Translations under genes and position numbers: made by a program | NCBI GenBank assembly: GCA_050250815.1 | Contig: JBFWNY010000008.1 | Span: forward strand, 1-64,000 | DNA length: 64,000 bases | Source: JAEUMD01 sp050250815 | Lineage (GTDB): Bacteria; Pseudomonadota; Alphaproteobacteria; Rhizobiales; Hyphomicrobiaceae | Direction: 5' to 3' | Notes under the pieces: model-generated | The model's database searches: none | What the model saw: the letters and a program-made list of their open reading frames with translations, nothing else | What the model was told of the DNA's origin: nothing | Shown here: piece after piece, positions 15,567 to 24,913 of the stretch | Layout of the letters: the number at the start of each line of letters is the position of its first letter | Numbering within the stretch: position 1 is the first letter of the stretch

Positions 15567-16481
15567 ATGGACTTCGACTACCACATCCTGGACGTGTTCA
15601 CTGATCAGCGCTTCGGCGGCAATCCTCTGGCGGTCGTTCTAGGTGCGGGGGGCCTGCCGCCGGCGCGCATGCAAGCGATCGCGCGCGAGTTCAATCTGTC
15701 CGAGACGGTTTTCGTTCTGCCGCCCGAAAACAACGTGCATTCGGCGCGGATGCGAATCTTCACGCCGGAAAAGGAGCTGCCGTTCGCCGGTCATCCAACG
15801 ATCGGAACAGCCGCTCTGCTTGCCGACCTGAGGTCACCGGCGGCCGTGAACGGCGAGCGGGATGCCATCGTCGCCCTCGAAGAGCAGATCGGCACGGTGC
15901 GCGTTGGCGTGCGCATGCGCGAAGGACAGGCCGCGTTCGCCGAGTTTGATGCACCGCGGCTGCCTGAGAAATGCGGCGAGCCGCCGCCAGCGGAGCAACT
16001 GGCCGGTGTGCTCGGTCTCATTCCGCGAGAGATCGGATTCGAGAACCACCGTGCGACGCTGCTGTCTGCGGGTGGCCGGTTCCTCCACGTTCCGGTTACG
16101 ACGCTCGATGCCATGTCACGATTGCGGCTCGACATGTCGGAATGGCAGCGCGTCGTTACGCCATTGCAGTGCATCGGGCTCTACGCCTACACGCGGCAGA
16201 CGGTACACACGACGTCTTCGTTTCATGCGCGCATGTTCGCACCCGACGCCGGCATTATGGAGGATCCAGCAACTGGCTCCGCGGCAGTGGGCTTTGCCGG
16301 CGCGATCTTCGACTTCGACGATCATCCCGACGGCGTGCATCGCCGTGTCGTCGAGCAGGGCTATGAGATGAGCCGGCCGAGCCACATTGCGCTGACGCTC
16401 GTAGTGAAGGGCGGCAAGCTCACTGTGGTTCGCATTGGCGGTCACGCGATCCGCGTTGCGCAGGGCCGGCTGTTTGCTTGA
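15567..16481 (+). CDS. PhzF family isomerase/epimerase-like protein
   Basis: A 304-residue protein with the two-fold PhzF/diaminopimelate-epimerase-like fold. Diagnostic segments are VFTDQRFGGNPLAVV near the N-terminus, FNLSETVFV with the catalytic Glu (E46), FTPEKELPFAGHPTIGTA, and EDPATGSAAVGFAG in the second half. The family includes the phenazine enzyme PhzF, but no phenazine genes are nearby, so the substrate is unknown. It converges with the next gene. Confidence 0.88.
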   Translation: MDFDYHILDVFTDQRFGGNPLAVVLGAGGLPPARMQAIAREFNLSETVFVLPPENNVHSARMRIFTPEKELPFAGHPTIGTAALLADLRSPAAVNGERDAIVALEEQIGTVRVGVRMREGQAAFAEFDAPRLPEKCGEPPPAEQLAGVLGLIPREIGFENHRATLLSAGGRFLHVPVTTLDAMSRLRLDMSEWQRVVTPLQCIGLYAYTRQTVHTTSSFHARMFAPDAGIMEDPATGSAAVGFAGAIFDFDDHPDGVHRRVVEQGYEMSRPSHIALTLVVKGGKLTVVRIGGHAIRVAQGRLFA

Positions 16482-16527
16482 GGGCAGGTCCCCGATGGGG
16501 CGCGCGCGGGACATCGCGGTATCCCGA

Positions 16528-18267
16528 TTAGCGGGCGAGCACGAGGCCCGAGTCGATCAGACGGCGCTGGAATGCGAGGATCCGATCGCGATCGGGGCAA
16601 TCCGAGAAGCGCCCGCCGCAGGCCGTGATCAACCTCTCGCGCGAGCGATAGCTGTCGGAAAGCGGCAGCGCGGCGGCACGCAGCACCACGGTGCCCAAAT
16701 AGGGCACGTCGAGCGTACCCGGCAGAGCCTGCTGGGCTGGCTGGAAATTGACGCCATTGATCGCGAAGAACGTGGTGAACCCCTTGCTGTCGGGCTGCAG
16801 CAGGATGTCCTCGGCTTCCGCCGTCTTGCCCCACCCCAATAGGAAGCGGGTCGCCACCGGTTGGTGGTCGCCGTAGCGCACGATCAGGAACCGTTCAGAG
16901 GGGAAGCGGCGCGCCAACTCTCCGACGAGGTAGTCGTAATCGATCTTGGCGAGCCACAGCCGGCGCAGGTACTCGTTGATCTCCGGATGTGTGTCCGGGC
17001 CGCCGCCGGGTACGGCTGCTTCTGGCGCATAGGCGAAGTGATAGGGACCGTGCGCCGCCATCGTCTCGACGAGCGTGAACATCGGCTGATGTGCCCGGCT
17101 CTCAACATGGCGCGCGAGTTCGTCGAGCAGATTGGCGTAGTAGAAGCGGTCGCGCTCGTCGACGCGCCGCGCCTTTTGAGCTTTCAGGTCCATGATCTCG
17201 GGGATGCCGACGCCGTCGAAGAATTTCTCGGCGAAGACGAAGCTCTTGAGCATCGGATAGAACAGAACGTTGCGATAGCCGCAGTCGGCTAGCGCGTGGG
17301 GTAGGCTGTCACGCACCTTGCCCGCCATGAGCCACTGTACGAACTGGCGCATGCCGCCGAACGCTCGAGTCGACAGGCCCGTGAGGACGGAGAATTCCGT
17401 CATCGTGGAGGCGCCGCCGTAGGTCTCGACGCGTAGCTGGTGGCCGGCACCGTCGTCGGACTGGAAAAAGCTGTCGAGGCGGCGGTCGTACGACAGCGTT
17501 GGGAACAGCGAGGGCTGTACCAGCGACTCGTGGTGGATGAGAATGATGTGCGGTGGACGCTCCGCCGGCTCGCATGATCGAGGTATGCGGAAGGCCGGAC
17601 CATCAGAGGCGGCTGCGGCCTCCATGAGCTGGCCGCGCCAGAGCGTCTCGATCGTCTCCGGCCAGGATTGGAAGAAGCTCGTCAGATAGAGATCGGGCCA
17701 GCCCATCTGCAGGTGTCGACGCTCGCCCATACCCTGTGCGGCCGCTGCCGAGCCGAGCGCGAAGGCGACCGCGGCCGTTGCTGCCGCCGTCCGCGGAATG
17801 CGCGTCGCGTCCAGACGGTAGGCGAGCACGATGGCCGTGGTGGTAGCGATTAGTGCCCCCAACGCTCCGGCCACGAGTGCAGGATAGCTGTTCCACAGGA
17901 ACGCGATCGTCGTCCACTGTGGCAGGTAGAAGACGAGGTCGTAGGCGTGCAGCACGAGGTTGATCGACTCGCGTTTGAAATGCGCGGCGGTCGATACGAG
18001 CACGACGAGGGCGGAAGCAGCGACCGTGCCGACGAGCAGGCGGCGGGTCAGCAGTACCGCAACGGCGCCGAACGCAGCGCAGATGAGACCGGCGTAGAGA
18101 TTGGTCCGGATGTCGCCCTCCGCGACACGCAGCCGCCACGTGATGGCAACGACCGCAACAGCGGTGATGGCAATCGCATAACGCGGAGGGAGTGCGGCTC
18201 GGGCGGCCGGCTGCGCGCGCTGCTTGGGCGCAGCGCCGGTCGATGTCGTCGATGGCGTCCGGGACAT
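16528..18267 (-). CDS. Sulfatase-fold (LtaS/EptA-like) membrane enzyme
   Basis: A 579-residue inner-membrane protein with four to five hydrophobic segments in the first 170 residues and a periplasmic alkaline-phosphatase-superfamily domain behind. Sulfatase-type motifs are visible: HIILIHHESL (metal Glu), STMTEFSVLTGLST (the probable Thr nucleophile region) and IVRYGDHQP (metal Asp/His). Members transfer phosphoglycerol or phosphoethanolamine to cell-envelope glycans or lipids; which of these is unknown. The ATG at 18267 is used; a GTG ten codons earlier is possible. Confidence 0.75.
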   Translation of the reverse strand: MSRTPSTTSTGAAPKQRAQPAARAALPPRYAIAITAVAVVAITWRLRVAEGDIRTNLYAGLICAAFGAVAVLLTRRLLVGTVAASALVVLVSTAAHFKRESINLVLHAYDLVFYLPQWTTIAFLWNSYPALVAGALGALIATTTAIVLAYRLDATRIPRTAAATAAVAFALGSAAAAQGMGERRHLQMGWPDLYLTSFFQSWPETIETLWRGQLMEAAAASDGPAFRIPRSCEPAERPPHIILIHHESLVQPSLFPTLSYDRRLDSFFQSDDGAGHQLRVETYGGASTMTEFSVLTGLSTRAFGGMRQFVQWLMAGKVRDSLPHALADCGYRNVLFYPMLKSFVFAEKFFDGVGIPEIMDLKAQKARRVDERDRFYYANLLDELARHVESRAHQPMFTLVETMAAHGPYHFAYAPEAAVPGGGPDTHPEINEYLRRLWLAKIDYDYLVGELARRFPSERFLIVRYGDHQPVATRFLLGWGKTAEAEDILLQPDSKGFTTFFAINGVNFQPAQQALPGTLDVPYLGTVVLRAAALPLSDSYRSRERLITACGGRFSDCPDRDRILAFQRRLIDSGLVLAR

Positions 18268-18367
18268 TCTGATCGCGGCTCTTGGCGGCAGCACCACATG
18301 GTGTGGCGTGCCAGTTCTGCCGGTCAGATTGTCATAAAAGTGTCATGCAACAGAAGGGACATATCAT

Positions 18368-19297
18368 TCAGTTGGCGGAATTATAGGCGCAGGCGCGCAG
18401 TCGCTCGCGCTCCCGACCGGTATAATCGTGCGGTACGATCAGCTGTGCTACCGGGCCATCGCTGCGGATGCGGACGGGTGTCAGAGCCGCATCGTCGCCG
18501 TCGGCCTCCACCGGAACGGGCATGGCCGAGGCCACGTCGACCGTCTCGCACCTCACGACGTGAACGCCCGGCGCGTTCTTGAGACGTCCGGTCGCCACAG
18601 CCAGCAACTGGCCAAGGCGCCCTAGCCGACTATTTGCCTTGAACAGCACGGCGACCAGCACCGGCTCCAGCAGTGAGGCGCCGGGTGCAAGCACGAAGCC
18701 GCCGGCGTAATGGCGTGCCCGCTGCACGACGATCCAGTCGGCCGCGTGCGGGGTACCATCGATGCGCACGTCTAGCTCGGGTCTGGCCGCAACCAAGGCG
18801 CGGACCATGGGCCCCGCGTAGGCGAGCTTGCCGATGCGTTGCTTCAGACGCTGGTCGAGACGGGCGACGATGGCGGCGTCGAACCCCACACCGGCCATGA
18901 GAAAGAACGGTTCGTTCCCCACGAGACCTCCGCGAACGGCGACGGTCGGGCCGTTCAGAATTACCTCCGCGAGCGCGGCCGGGTCCCGCGGCAAGCCGAC
19001 CTCGTGCGCGAAGACGTTGCCAGTGCCTGCCGGCACGCAGGCGACGGGAACGCTGGATGCGTGCACCTGGCGCAGCACCGCGCGCAGCGTGCCGTCGCCG
19101 CCTGCTGCAACCACAGCATCCCAAGCGCGGGCATCCGCAAGCCTCTCGGCAGCGTCGATGCTGCCGATTTCGGTCATGCGGATGCGCGCGCCCCGAGCCT
19201 CCAGCGCGGCGGCCACACCGGGCAGGCCTCGATTGCCGGCGCGGCCCGCCTTGGCATTGTGGACCACCAGCAGGCGGCACCGCTCGGCTGCGCGCAT
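18368..19297 (-). CDS. Diacylglycerol kinase family lipid kinase-like protein
   Basis: A 309-residue protein with the DAGK catalytic fold. NAKAGRAG is the N-terminal loop, VVAAGGDGTLRAVL holds the GGDGT nucleotide signature, and PAGTGNVFAHEVGLP follows as in sphingosine/diacylglycerol kinases. A C-terminal beta domain completes it. The start is supported by GGAG six bases upstream of the ATG at 19297. Probably phosphorylates a membrane lipid on the cytoplasmic side. Divergent from the pirin gene, with a pentanucleotide repeat in between. Confidence 0.85.
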   Translation of the reverse strand: MRAAERCRLLVVHNAKAGRAGNRGLPGVAAALEARGARIRMTEIGSIDAAERLADARAWDAVVAAGGDGTLRAVLRQVHASSVPVACVPAGTGNVFAHEVGLPRDPAALAEVILNGPTVAVRGGLVGNEPFFLMAGVGFDAAIVARLDQRLKQRIGKLAYAGPMVRALVAARPELDVRIDGTPHAADWIVVQRARHYAGGFVLAPGASLLEPVLVAVLFKANSRLGRLGQLLAVATGRLKNAPGVHVVRCETVDVASAMPVPVEADGDDAALTPVRIRSDGPVAQLIVPHDYTGRERERLRACAYNSAN

Positions 19298-19339
19298 GAA
19301 ATCTCCAAGACTGTGGGACGGGGCAAACGGGATACCCTT

Positions 19340-19369
19340 GAGCCGAGCCGAGCCGAGCCGAGCCGAGCC
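19340..19369. repeat. Six tandem copies of GAGCC
   Basis: The pentanucleotide GAGCC is repeated six times without error in the 224-bp region between the divergent lipid-kinase and pirin genes. It lies about 43 bp upstream of the kinase start. Confidence 0.95.
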
Positions 19370-19521
19370 GCGCACGGCGCCGGGCAGCCATGCGCGACGC
19401 TCAGGGGTCCCTTCCCATTGATCCCGAACTTCCCATCTACCGGCAAAACCGCCGGTATGCGAGGGCCGCGCAAGGGCCTGGTGCCGCACCGTCCGGCGCA
19501 AGCGAGAAAGGAGCCGAAGTG

Positions 19522-20394
19522 ATGAGAGACGTTCTGGCCATCAATGCGCCGCCCGCCCCCCACTGGGTCGGGGACGGCTTCCCTGTCCGTTCGCTGCTGT
19601 CGCATTACGCGCACGGGGCCGCGGTCAGCCCGTTCCTTCTGCTCGACCATGCCGGGCCTCGACATTTCGATGCGACGAGCGAGCGCCGTGGCGTCGGGGC
19701 TCACCCGCACAAGGGGTTCGAGACGGTCACCATCGTCTACGACGGCGAGGTCGAGCACCGGGATTCGACCGGCGCGGGAGGCGTCATCGGCCCCGGCGAC
19801 GTGCAATGGATGACGGCCGGCGCCGGTATCGTCCATGAAGAGCGTCACTCCGCTGCGTATGCGCGCAGCGGCGGGCCGTTCGAGATGGTGCAGCTGTGGG
19901 TCAACCTGCCGAAGCGCCACAAGCAGGCGGCGGCGGGCTATCAGGCGCTCACTGCAGGTGAAATACCCGTCGTGGCCCTACCCGGTGGCACGCTGCGCGT
20001 CATCGCCGGCAGCTACGGTGGCGCCAATGGGCCGGCCCGGACGTTCACGCCGCTCAACGTCTGGGACGTCCGGCTCAACCGCGATGCCGCCGTGTCTCTG
20101 GACATTCCGGAGGGCCATACCGCGATCGTGGTCGTGCTGGCCGGGACGGTCGAGATCGACGGCCGGGCGATCGTGCGCGAAGCGCAGAGCGTCGTGCTCG
20201 GGCGCAGCGGCGGGCCGGTCGGCATCGAGGCCAATGGCGAGGCCAAGCTGCTCGTCCTGTCGGGCGAGCCGATCGATGAGCCGGTCGTCGCCCACGGCCC
20301 CTTCGTGATGAACACGGAGGCGGAGATCCGTGAGGCGGTCCGCGACTATTCGGCGGGCCGGCTCGGCACGCTCGAGCCGCAGGTCCCGGCCTGA
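19522..20394 (+). CDS. Pirin family protein (bicupin)
   Basis: A 290-residue protein. The N-terminal cupin carries the pirin metal-binding signature PHKGFETVTIVYDGEVEHRD with the conserved His residues, and MTAGAGIVHEE. A C-terminal cupin follows. Pirins bind Fe and some are quercetin 2,3-dioxygenases; role here unknown. The ATG at 19522 is chosen because AAGGAG (19508-19513) lies eight bases upstream. Confidence 0.9.
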   Translation: MRDVLAINAPPAPHWVGDGFPVRSLLSHYAHGAAVSPFLLLDHAGPRHFDATSERRGVGAHPHKGFETVTIVYDGEVEHRDSTGAGGVIGPGDVQWMTAGAGIVHEERHSAAYARSGGPFEMVQLWVNLPKRHKQAAAGYQALTAGEIPVVALPGGTLRVIAGSYGGANGPARTFTPLNVWDVRLNRDAAVSLDIPEGHTAIVVVLAGTVEIDGRAIVREAQSVVLGRSGGPVGIEANGEAKLLVLSGEPIDEPVVAHGPFVMNTEAEIREAVRDYSAGRLGTLEPQVPA

Positions 20395-20659
20395 CGACGG
20401 GCTCTTGACGTCACACCTGGAGCGGGGCGGCGCTGGCCGTCCCGCTTTCGGCTTGCAAATTAACGCTCCCTTCGGCTATCTGGCCCCAACATGCGGCAAG
20501 CTCCAGCGCTGTCTGCGGGCATGCCGCGCGTCAGTAGCTCGGATTTTCCACGTCGGAATCGATGACACCATGCGCCCTTGCGCCTCGACATCGATGATCT
20601 TCTCGGCGGCCGTCTGCGGACGGTGCGCGCAGCTGGCGCTTGCCGCTGCCCCTTCGCGT
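20395..20659. other. Intergenic region upstream of leuA leader
   Basis: No gene is supported. It probably holds the leuA promoter. Two ATGs at 20570 and 20594 are in frame with the Leu-rich leader peptide and could be its start instead of the GTG at 20660. Confidence 0.4.
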
Positions 20660-20794
20660 GTGATCAGCCGCCCGAGCCTTCTTCTCCTTATCAGCCCCTG
20701 AGCATCGGCGGCTCCGGATGTGTTCCGGGGCGGGCGTTCAGGGGATCGACAGATCGAGACGAGGGTTCAACGCCAGCGCGGCATCGCGGCTGGC
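20660..20794 (+). promoter_or_regulatory. leuL: Candidate leuA attenuator: Leu-rich leader peptide and two hairpins
   Basis: From the GTG at 20660 a 13-residue peptide (M)ISRPSLLLLISP ends at TGA 20699-20701. It has four consecutive Leu codons CTT-CTT-CTC-CTT and then Ile; CTT is scarce in this GC-rich genome, as expected of a translation sensor. Two hairpins follow: CTCCGGA (20712-20718) with TCCGGGG (20724-20730), and GCCAGCGCG (20772-20780) with CGC-G-GCTGGC (20785-20794). The second ends 22 bases before the leuA ATG. No T run follows, so control of translation start or Rho-dependent termination is as likely as classical attenuation. The leader start and its ribosome site are uncertain. 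Confidence 0.6.
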
Positions 20795-20816
20795 ACGATG
20801 GCAAGGAAATTGACCC

Positions 20817-22412
20817 ATGACTGACAGTATCGAACGCGCCCCCGCGCCGAGCGCCCGCCAGATCGTCGAGAGCGACGCAGACCGCGTGCTCATTTTCGAC
20901 ACCACGCTGCGCGACGGCGAGCAGTGCCCCGGCGCCACGATGACATTCGAAGAGAAGCTGCAGGTCGCCGACTGCCTCGATCAGCTCGGCGTCGACATCA
21001 TCGAAGCGGGCTTCCCGATCGCGTCCGAGGGTGACTTCGAGGCGGTCTCGGAGATCGCTCGACGCGTCAGGCGTGCGACCGTGGCAGGCCTCGCGCGGGC
21101 AGGCGAGAAGGACATCGACCGAGCCGGCGAGGCCGTGCGCCACGCCGTGCGTCCGAGGATTCACACGTTCATCTCCACCAGCCCCGTGCACATGAAGTTC
21201 AAGCTGCAGAAGACGCCTGAGCAGGTGCTGGAACTCGTCACGAAGCAGTGTCAGCGTGCGCGCAACTGGGTTGACGATGTGGAGTGGTCGGCCGAGGACG
21301 CGACCCGCACCGAGCACGACTTCCTGTGCCAGTGCGTGGAGGCCGCGATCCGGGCCGGCGCCACGACGATCAATATTCCCGACACCGTGGGCTACACCGT
21401 GCCCGAGGAGTATTTTCAGCTCATCACCATGCTGCGCCAGCGCGTGCCCAACATCGACAAGGCGACGCTTTCGACGCACTGCCACAACGATCTGGGCATG
21501 GCGGTCGCCAACTCGCTGGCGGGTGTGAAGGCCGGAGCGCGGCAGATCGAGTGCACCATCAACGGCATCGGCGAGCGCGCAGGCAATGCGGCGCTCGAGG
21601 AGGTCGTCATGGCGCTGCGCACCCGCGGCGACGTCCGGCCCTATTCGACCGGCGTAGAGATGACGATGTTGTCGCGCGCCTCGCGGCTGGTGGCGGCGGG
21701 GACCACCTTCCCCGTGCAGTACAACAAGGCGATCGTCGGCCGGAACGCGTTCGCTCACGAGAGCGGCATCCATCAGGACGGAATGCTCAAGCACACGCAG
21801 ACATACGAGATCATGACGCCCGAATCGGTCGGCGTGGCCAAGACGGCGCTCGTCATGGGAAAGCACTCCGGCCGCAATGCATTCCGCACCAAGCTCAAGG
21901 ACCTGGGCTATGAGCTGGGCGACAACCAGTTCGAGGACGCATTCAACCGCTTCAAGGCGCTCGCCGACCGCAAGAAGCACGTCTACGATGAGGACATCGA
22001 GGCGCTGGTGGACGAGGAGATCGCCCACATGCACGACCGCACGAAGGTCGTGGCGCTGACGGTGATCGCCGGCACGATGGGTCCACAGACGGCGACGCTG
22101 ACCCTCGACATCGAGGGGCGGCAGCAGACGGTGCAGGCTGCCGGCAACGGTCCGGTGGACGCGACCTTTGCCGCCATCCGCCAGATCATGCCGCACCAGG
22201 CCAAGCTCGCGCTCTATCAGGTGCACGCCGTCACCGAGGGGACAGATGCGCAGGCCGAGGTTTCGGTGCGTCTGGAGGAGGACGGCCGAACGGTGACCGG
22301 GCGCGGCGCCGACACCGACACGCTTGTCGCTTCAGCTCGCGCCTACGTCTCGGCACTCAACAAGCTGACGGTCAAGCGCCAGAAGACGGCAGGCGCTCAG
22401 CAGGCGATTTGA
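20817..22412 (+). CDS. leuA: 2-Isopropylmalate synthase
   Basis: A 531-residue enzyme that condenses acetyl-CoA and 2-oxoisovalerate, the first leucine-specific step. The catalytic barrel begins with FDTTLRDGEQCPG (residues 27-39); the metal-binding HxH is in STHCHNDLGMA; NGIGERAGNAALEE follows. The C-terminal part (about 400-520) is the LeuA allosteric domain that binds leucine. The ATG at 20817 has AAGGA nine bases upstream. It stands alone with a candidate attenuator before and a strong terminator after. Confidence 0.97.
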   Translation: MTDSIERAPAPSARQIVESDADRVLIFDTTLRDGEQCPGATMTFEEKLQVADCLDQLGVDIIEAGFPIASEGDFEAVSEIARRVRRATVAGLARAGEKDIDRAGEAVRHAVRPRIHTFISTSPVHMKFKLQKTPEQVLELVTKQCQRARNWVDDVEWSAEDATRTEHDFLCQCVEAAIRAGATTINIPDTVGYTVPEEYFQLITMLRQRVPNIDKATLSTHCHNDLGMAVANSLAGVKAGARQIECTINGIGERAGNAALEEVVMALRTRGDVRPYSTGVEMTMLSRASRLVAAGTTFPVQYNKAIVGRNAFAHESGIHQDGMLKHTQTYEIMTPESVGVAKTALVMGKHSGRNAFRTKLKDLGYELGDNQFEDAFNRFKALADRKKHVYDEDIEALVDEEIAHMHDRTKVVALTVIAGTMGPQTATLTLDIEGRQQTVQAAGNGPVDATFAAIRQIMPHQAKLALYQVHAVTEGTDAQAEVSVRLEEDGRTVTGRGADTDTLVASARAYVSALNKLTVKRQKTAGAQQAI

Positions 22413-22448
22413 CCTCGCGCGCGGCAGTTCGCGTTGGCCAGGCTCTTG

Positions 22449-22486
22449 CCCCGGACCGATCCTGTGCGATCGGTTCGGGGTTTCCT
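22449..22486 (+). terminator. Rho-independent terminator after leuA
   Basis: A 13-bp stem pairs CCCCGGACCGATC (22449-22461) with GATCGGTTCGGGG (22468-22480), containing one G-T pair. The loop is CTGTGC. TTTCC follows at 22481. The region from here to mreB (22797) holds no further gene. Confidence 0.85.
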
Positions 22487-22797
22487 GCTGTTTGGACCCT
22501 GAATGGCCCGCCAAAGTCGGGGATTGCGCCGCAAATTTACTCCGCGCGCAGATTTTGGAGCGGGTTTCGCTCGTTCCATTGGCGGGCCCCGCGGTTCACG
22601 CTATCATGGCTCCGCGGTTGACATTTCCTATGGAGGCTAGGGACTTGTGTGACGGCGTGCGGTGGCTTTGGCCGCGCGTGCCGTAGCACGTGCGCGCGGA
22701 AGCCTCAGGGCCGCAGGCCCAGGAGCCGTGCGCAAGTTTGGTCTGGTCCGGCGCCGCCGAGAGGGCCGCCACCTGCCGGGAGCCGGGGAAGTTTGTC

Positions 22798-23835
22798 ATG
22801 CGTCTGGGTGTCACGAGCGCATTTTCTGATGACATCGCCATCGATCTGGGCACAGCAAACACGCTGGTGCACGTATCGGGGCGCGGTGTGATCCTGGACG
22901 AACCCTCGGTCGTGGCCGTCCATAACCGCCGCGGCGTGCGCGAGGTTCTGGAGGTCGGGCACAAGGCCAAGCTGATGCTCGGCCGCACACCCGAAAGTAT
23001 CGAGACGATCCGCCCGCTGCGCGACGGCGTCATCGCCGACTTCATCGCCACCGAAGAGATGCTGCGCCAGTTCATCCGGCGCGCCAAGACGATGCTGGGT
23101 TTCCGCCGTCCGCGCATCCTCGTGTGCGTGCCGGCCGGTGCTACGCCAGTCGAGCGCCGCGCCGTTTACGAGACAGCTGTCTCGGCGGGTGCGCGTCGCG
23201 TCTATCTGATCGAGGAGCCGGTGGCCGCGGCGCTGGGCGCCGGCCTGCCGGTCGAGGAGCCGACCGGCTCCATGGTCGTCGACATCGGCGGTGGCACCAC
23301 CGACATCGCGGTGCTGTCGCTCGGTGGCGTCGTGCAGGCGCGGTCGCTGCGCTGTGCCGGCAACCGCATGGACGAGTCGATCATCCGCTTCGTGCGTCGT
23401 CGCCACCAGCTGCTGATCGGCGAGACCAACGCGGAGCGGATCAAGATCGAAGCCGGCTCCGCGTCGCAGGTGGTCAATGGCCACCATGCCGAAATCCATA
23501 TCCGTGGCCGCGATCTGAGACACGGGAAGCCCAAGAGCATCGTGCTCGGGCCCACCGACATAGCCGAAGCGCTGGACGATCCGGTCGAGGAGATGGCCGA
23601 GTTTATCCAGCGTGCGATCGAGGACCTGCCGCCTGAGGTTTCGACGGATGTCTGTGAGCGCGGCGTCAACCTGACGGGCGGCGGGGCGCTGCTCGAGAAG
23701 CTCGACAGCGAGTTGGAGCGCCGCGTCGGCGTCAAGTTCGCGGTGCCGGACAAGCCGATGCACTGTGTCGTGAAGGGTTCGGCGCTGGTTCTGGATCAAC
23801 TGGACAAGTGGGAGCATCTGCTCATCAAGCCCTGA
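22798..23835 (+). CDS. mreB: Rod shape-determining actin homologue MreB
   Basis: A 345-residue cytoskeletal ATPase that organises lateral wall synthesis along the inner membrane. Actin-fold motifs are clear: IDLGTANTLVHVSGRGV (phosphate 1), DIGGGTTDIAVLSLGG (phosphate 2) and LTGGGALLEKLD (adenosine). The frame extends upstream to 22690, but family alignment places the start at the ATG at 22798, after GGGGAAG. It is the first gene of mreB-mreC-mreD-mrdA-rodA. The 385 bases upstream carry the leuA terminator and presumably the operon promoter (a TTGACA lies at 22618-22623, without a convincing -10). Confidence 0.97.
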   Translation: MRLGVTSAFSDDIAIDLGTANTLVHVSGRGVILDEPSVVAVHNRRGVREVLEVGHKAKLMLGRTPESIETIRPLRDGVIADFIATEEMLRQFIRRAKTMLGFRRPRILVCVPAGATPVERRAVYETAVSAGARRVYLIEEPVAAALGAGLPVEEPTGSMVVDIGGGTTDIAVLSLGGVVQARSLRCAGNRMDESIIRFVRRRHQLLIGETNAERIKIEAGSASQVVNGHHAEIHIRGRDLRHGKPKSIVLGPTDIAEALDDPVEEMAEFIQRAIEDLPPEVSTDVCERGVNLTGGGALLEKLDSELERRVGVKFAVPDKPMHCVVKGSALVLDQLDKWEHLLIKP

Positions 23836-23903
23836 TCATGCGATGGGCGAAGCGGCGCCCGAGAGGCCGCGCTGCTTGAGGTAACGGGGGCAAACCGGCC
23901 GTC

Positions 23904-24833
23904 ATGGCAATCCTGAAGCACGACAGTCACGATCTCATACGACGCGGCGGGCGTAGCGGCCGGCGGCAGCCGTTGAGTGTGATGCTGGCGCTGCTCGCAT
24001 TCGTGGCCGTGGCGCTGCTGATGTTGAGCCGTCTCGATCATACGTATGTGCGCCAGTTCCGTTCGTACTTCGCCGAGGCCACCGCGCCGGTGATGGACGC
24101 CGCGCAGGACTATCTCGAGCCCGTGCGCCGGGCCGGCCGGCAGGCGGCGAGCTATGTCGAATTGGCCGGGCGTATCGAGGAACTGGAACGGCGCAACCAG
24201 GAACTCGAGAGCTGGCGGTGGCGCGCCAAGGAACTGGAGCGCCAGCTCCAGGATCTTTCCCGCGTTGCGCGTGTCGTCCATGAGGAAGAGCGGCCCACAC
24301 TGACGGCGCGCGTCATCGCCACGTCGACTGGAGCATTTGCCCGCAGTGCCATCGTCAATGCCGGGCGGGCGCAGCTGGTACGCGTCGGCTATCCGGTGGT
24401 CAACGGCGACGGACTTGTTGGCCGCGTCGTCGATGCGGCGGAGCGGACCTCACGCGTACTGCTCGTCACCGACATCAACAGCCGCATCCCCGTGCACGTG
24501 GGCGACACCTCGGTGCGCGCGCTGATGGTTGGCGACAACGGCAGTCGTCCGCGCCTCACGTTCATCAGCGAGGGGGCGACGATCGCCGCGGGCATGGACG
24601 TCTTCACCTCGGGCGTTGGCGGGCTGTTTCCGCGCGGACTACGCATCGGAGAGGTGGTAGCGACCGCTTCGGGCTTCGCTGTCGCACCGCGCGCGGCGCT
24701 CGATACGCTCGAGTATCTGAGTGTCCTGTTCTTCGCTTCACCCGCACTCGAGCTGACCGACCAGGAAGGAGGCGTCGGCACCGGGCGGCGCGCCGCGGCC
24801 GGCAGTGTCGGAACTTCGAAGGCGGTGCCTTAG
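23904..24833 (+). CDS. mreC: Rod shape-determining protein MreC
   Basis: A 309-residue bitopic inner-membrane protein that links MreB to the periplasmic synthases. A single membrane helix lies at about residues 27-45 (SVMLALLAFVAVALLML). A coiled coil follows (about 88-118, ELERRNQELESWRWRAKELE). The periplasmic beta-barrel domain contains VINGDGLVGRVVDAA-like and VTDINSRIPVHV segments. It begins 68 bp after mreB. Confidence 0.95.
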   Translation: MAILKHDSHDLIRRGGRSGRRQPLSVMLALLAFVAVALLMLSRLDHTYVRQFRSYFAEATAPVMDAAQDYLEPVRRAGRQAASYVELAGRIEELERRNQELESWRWRAKELERQLQDLSRVARVVHEEERPTLTARVIATSTGAFARSAIVNAGRAQLVRVGYPVVNGDGLVGRVVDAAERTSRVLLVTDINSRIPVHVGDTSVRALMVGDNGSRPRLTFISEGATIAAGMDVFTSGVGGLFPRGLRIGEVVATASGFAVAPRAALDTLEYLSVLFFASPALELTDQEGGVGTGRRAAAGSVGTSKAVP

Positions 24834-24913
24834 GTGCCACAAGAGAGTCCGGTGTGGATGGTGGGCGCGCCTAGCCTGACCGACGGGCCGCTTGGGCTGT
24901 CGAGTGACGAGGT

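Noticed and set aside
20691..22226. 511-codon open frame antisense to leuA
   Set aside because: Shadow of leuA with Arg/His/Asp bias and no domain.
22618..22643. Sigma70-type promoter for mreB
   Set aside because: TTGACA is present, but no acceptable -10 lies at 16-18 bases, so no promoter is reported.
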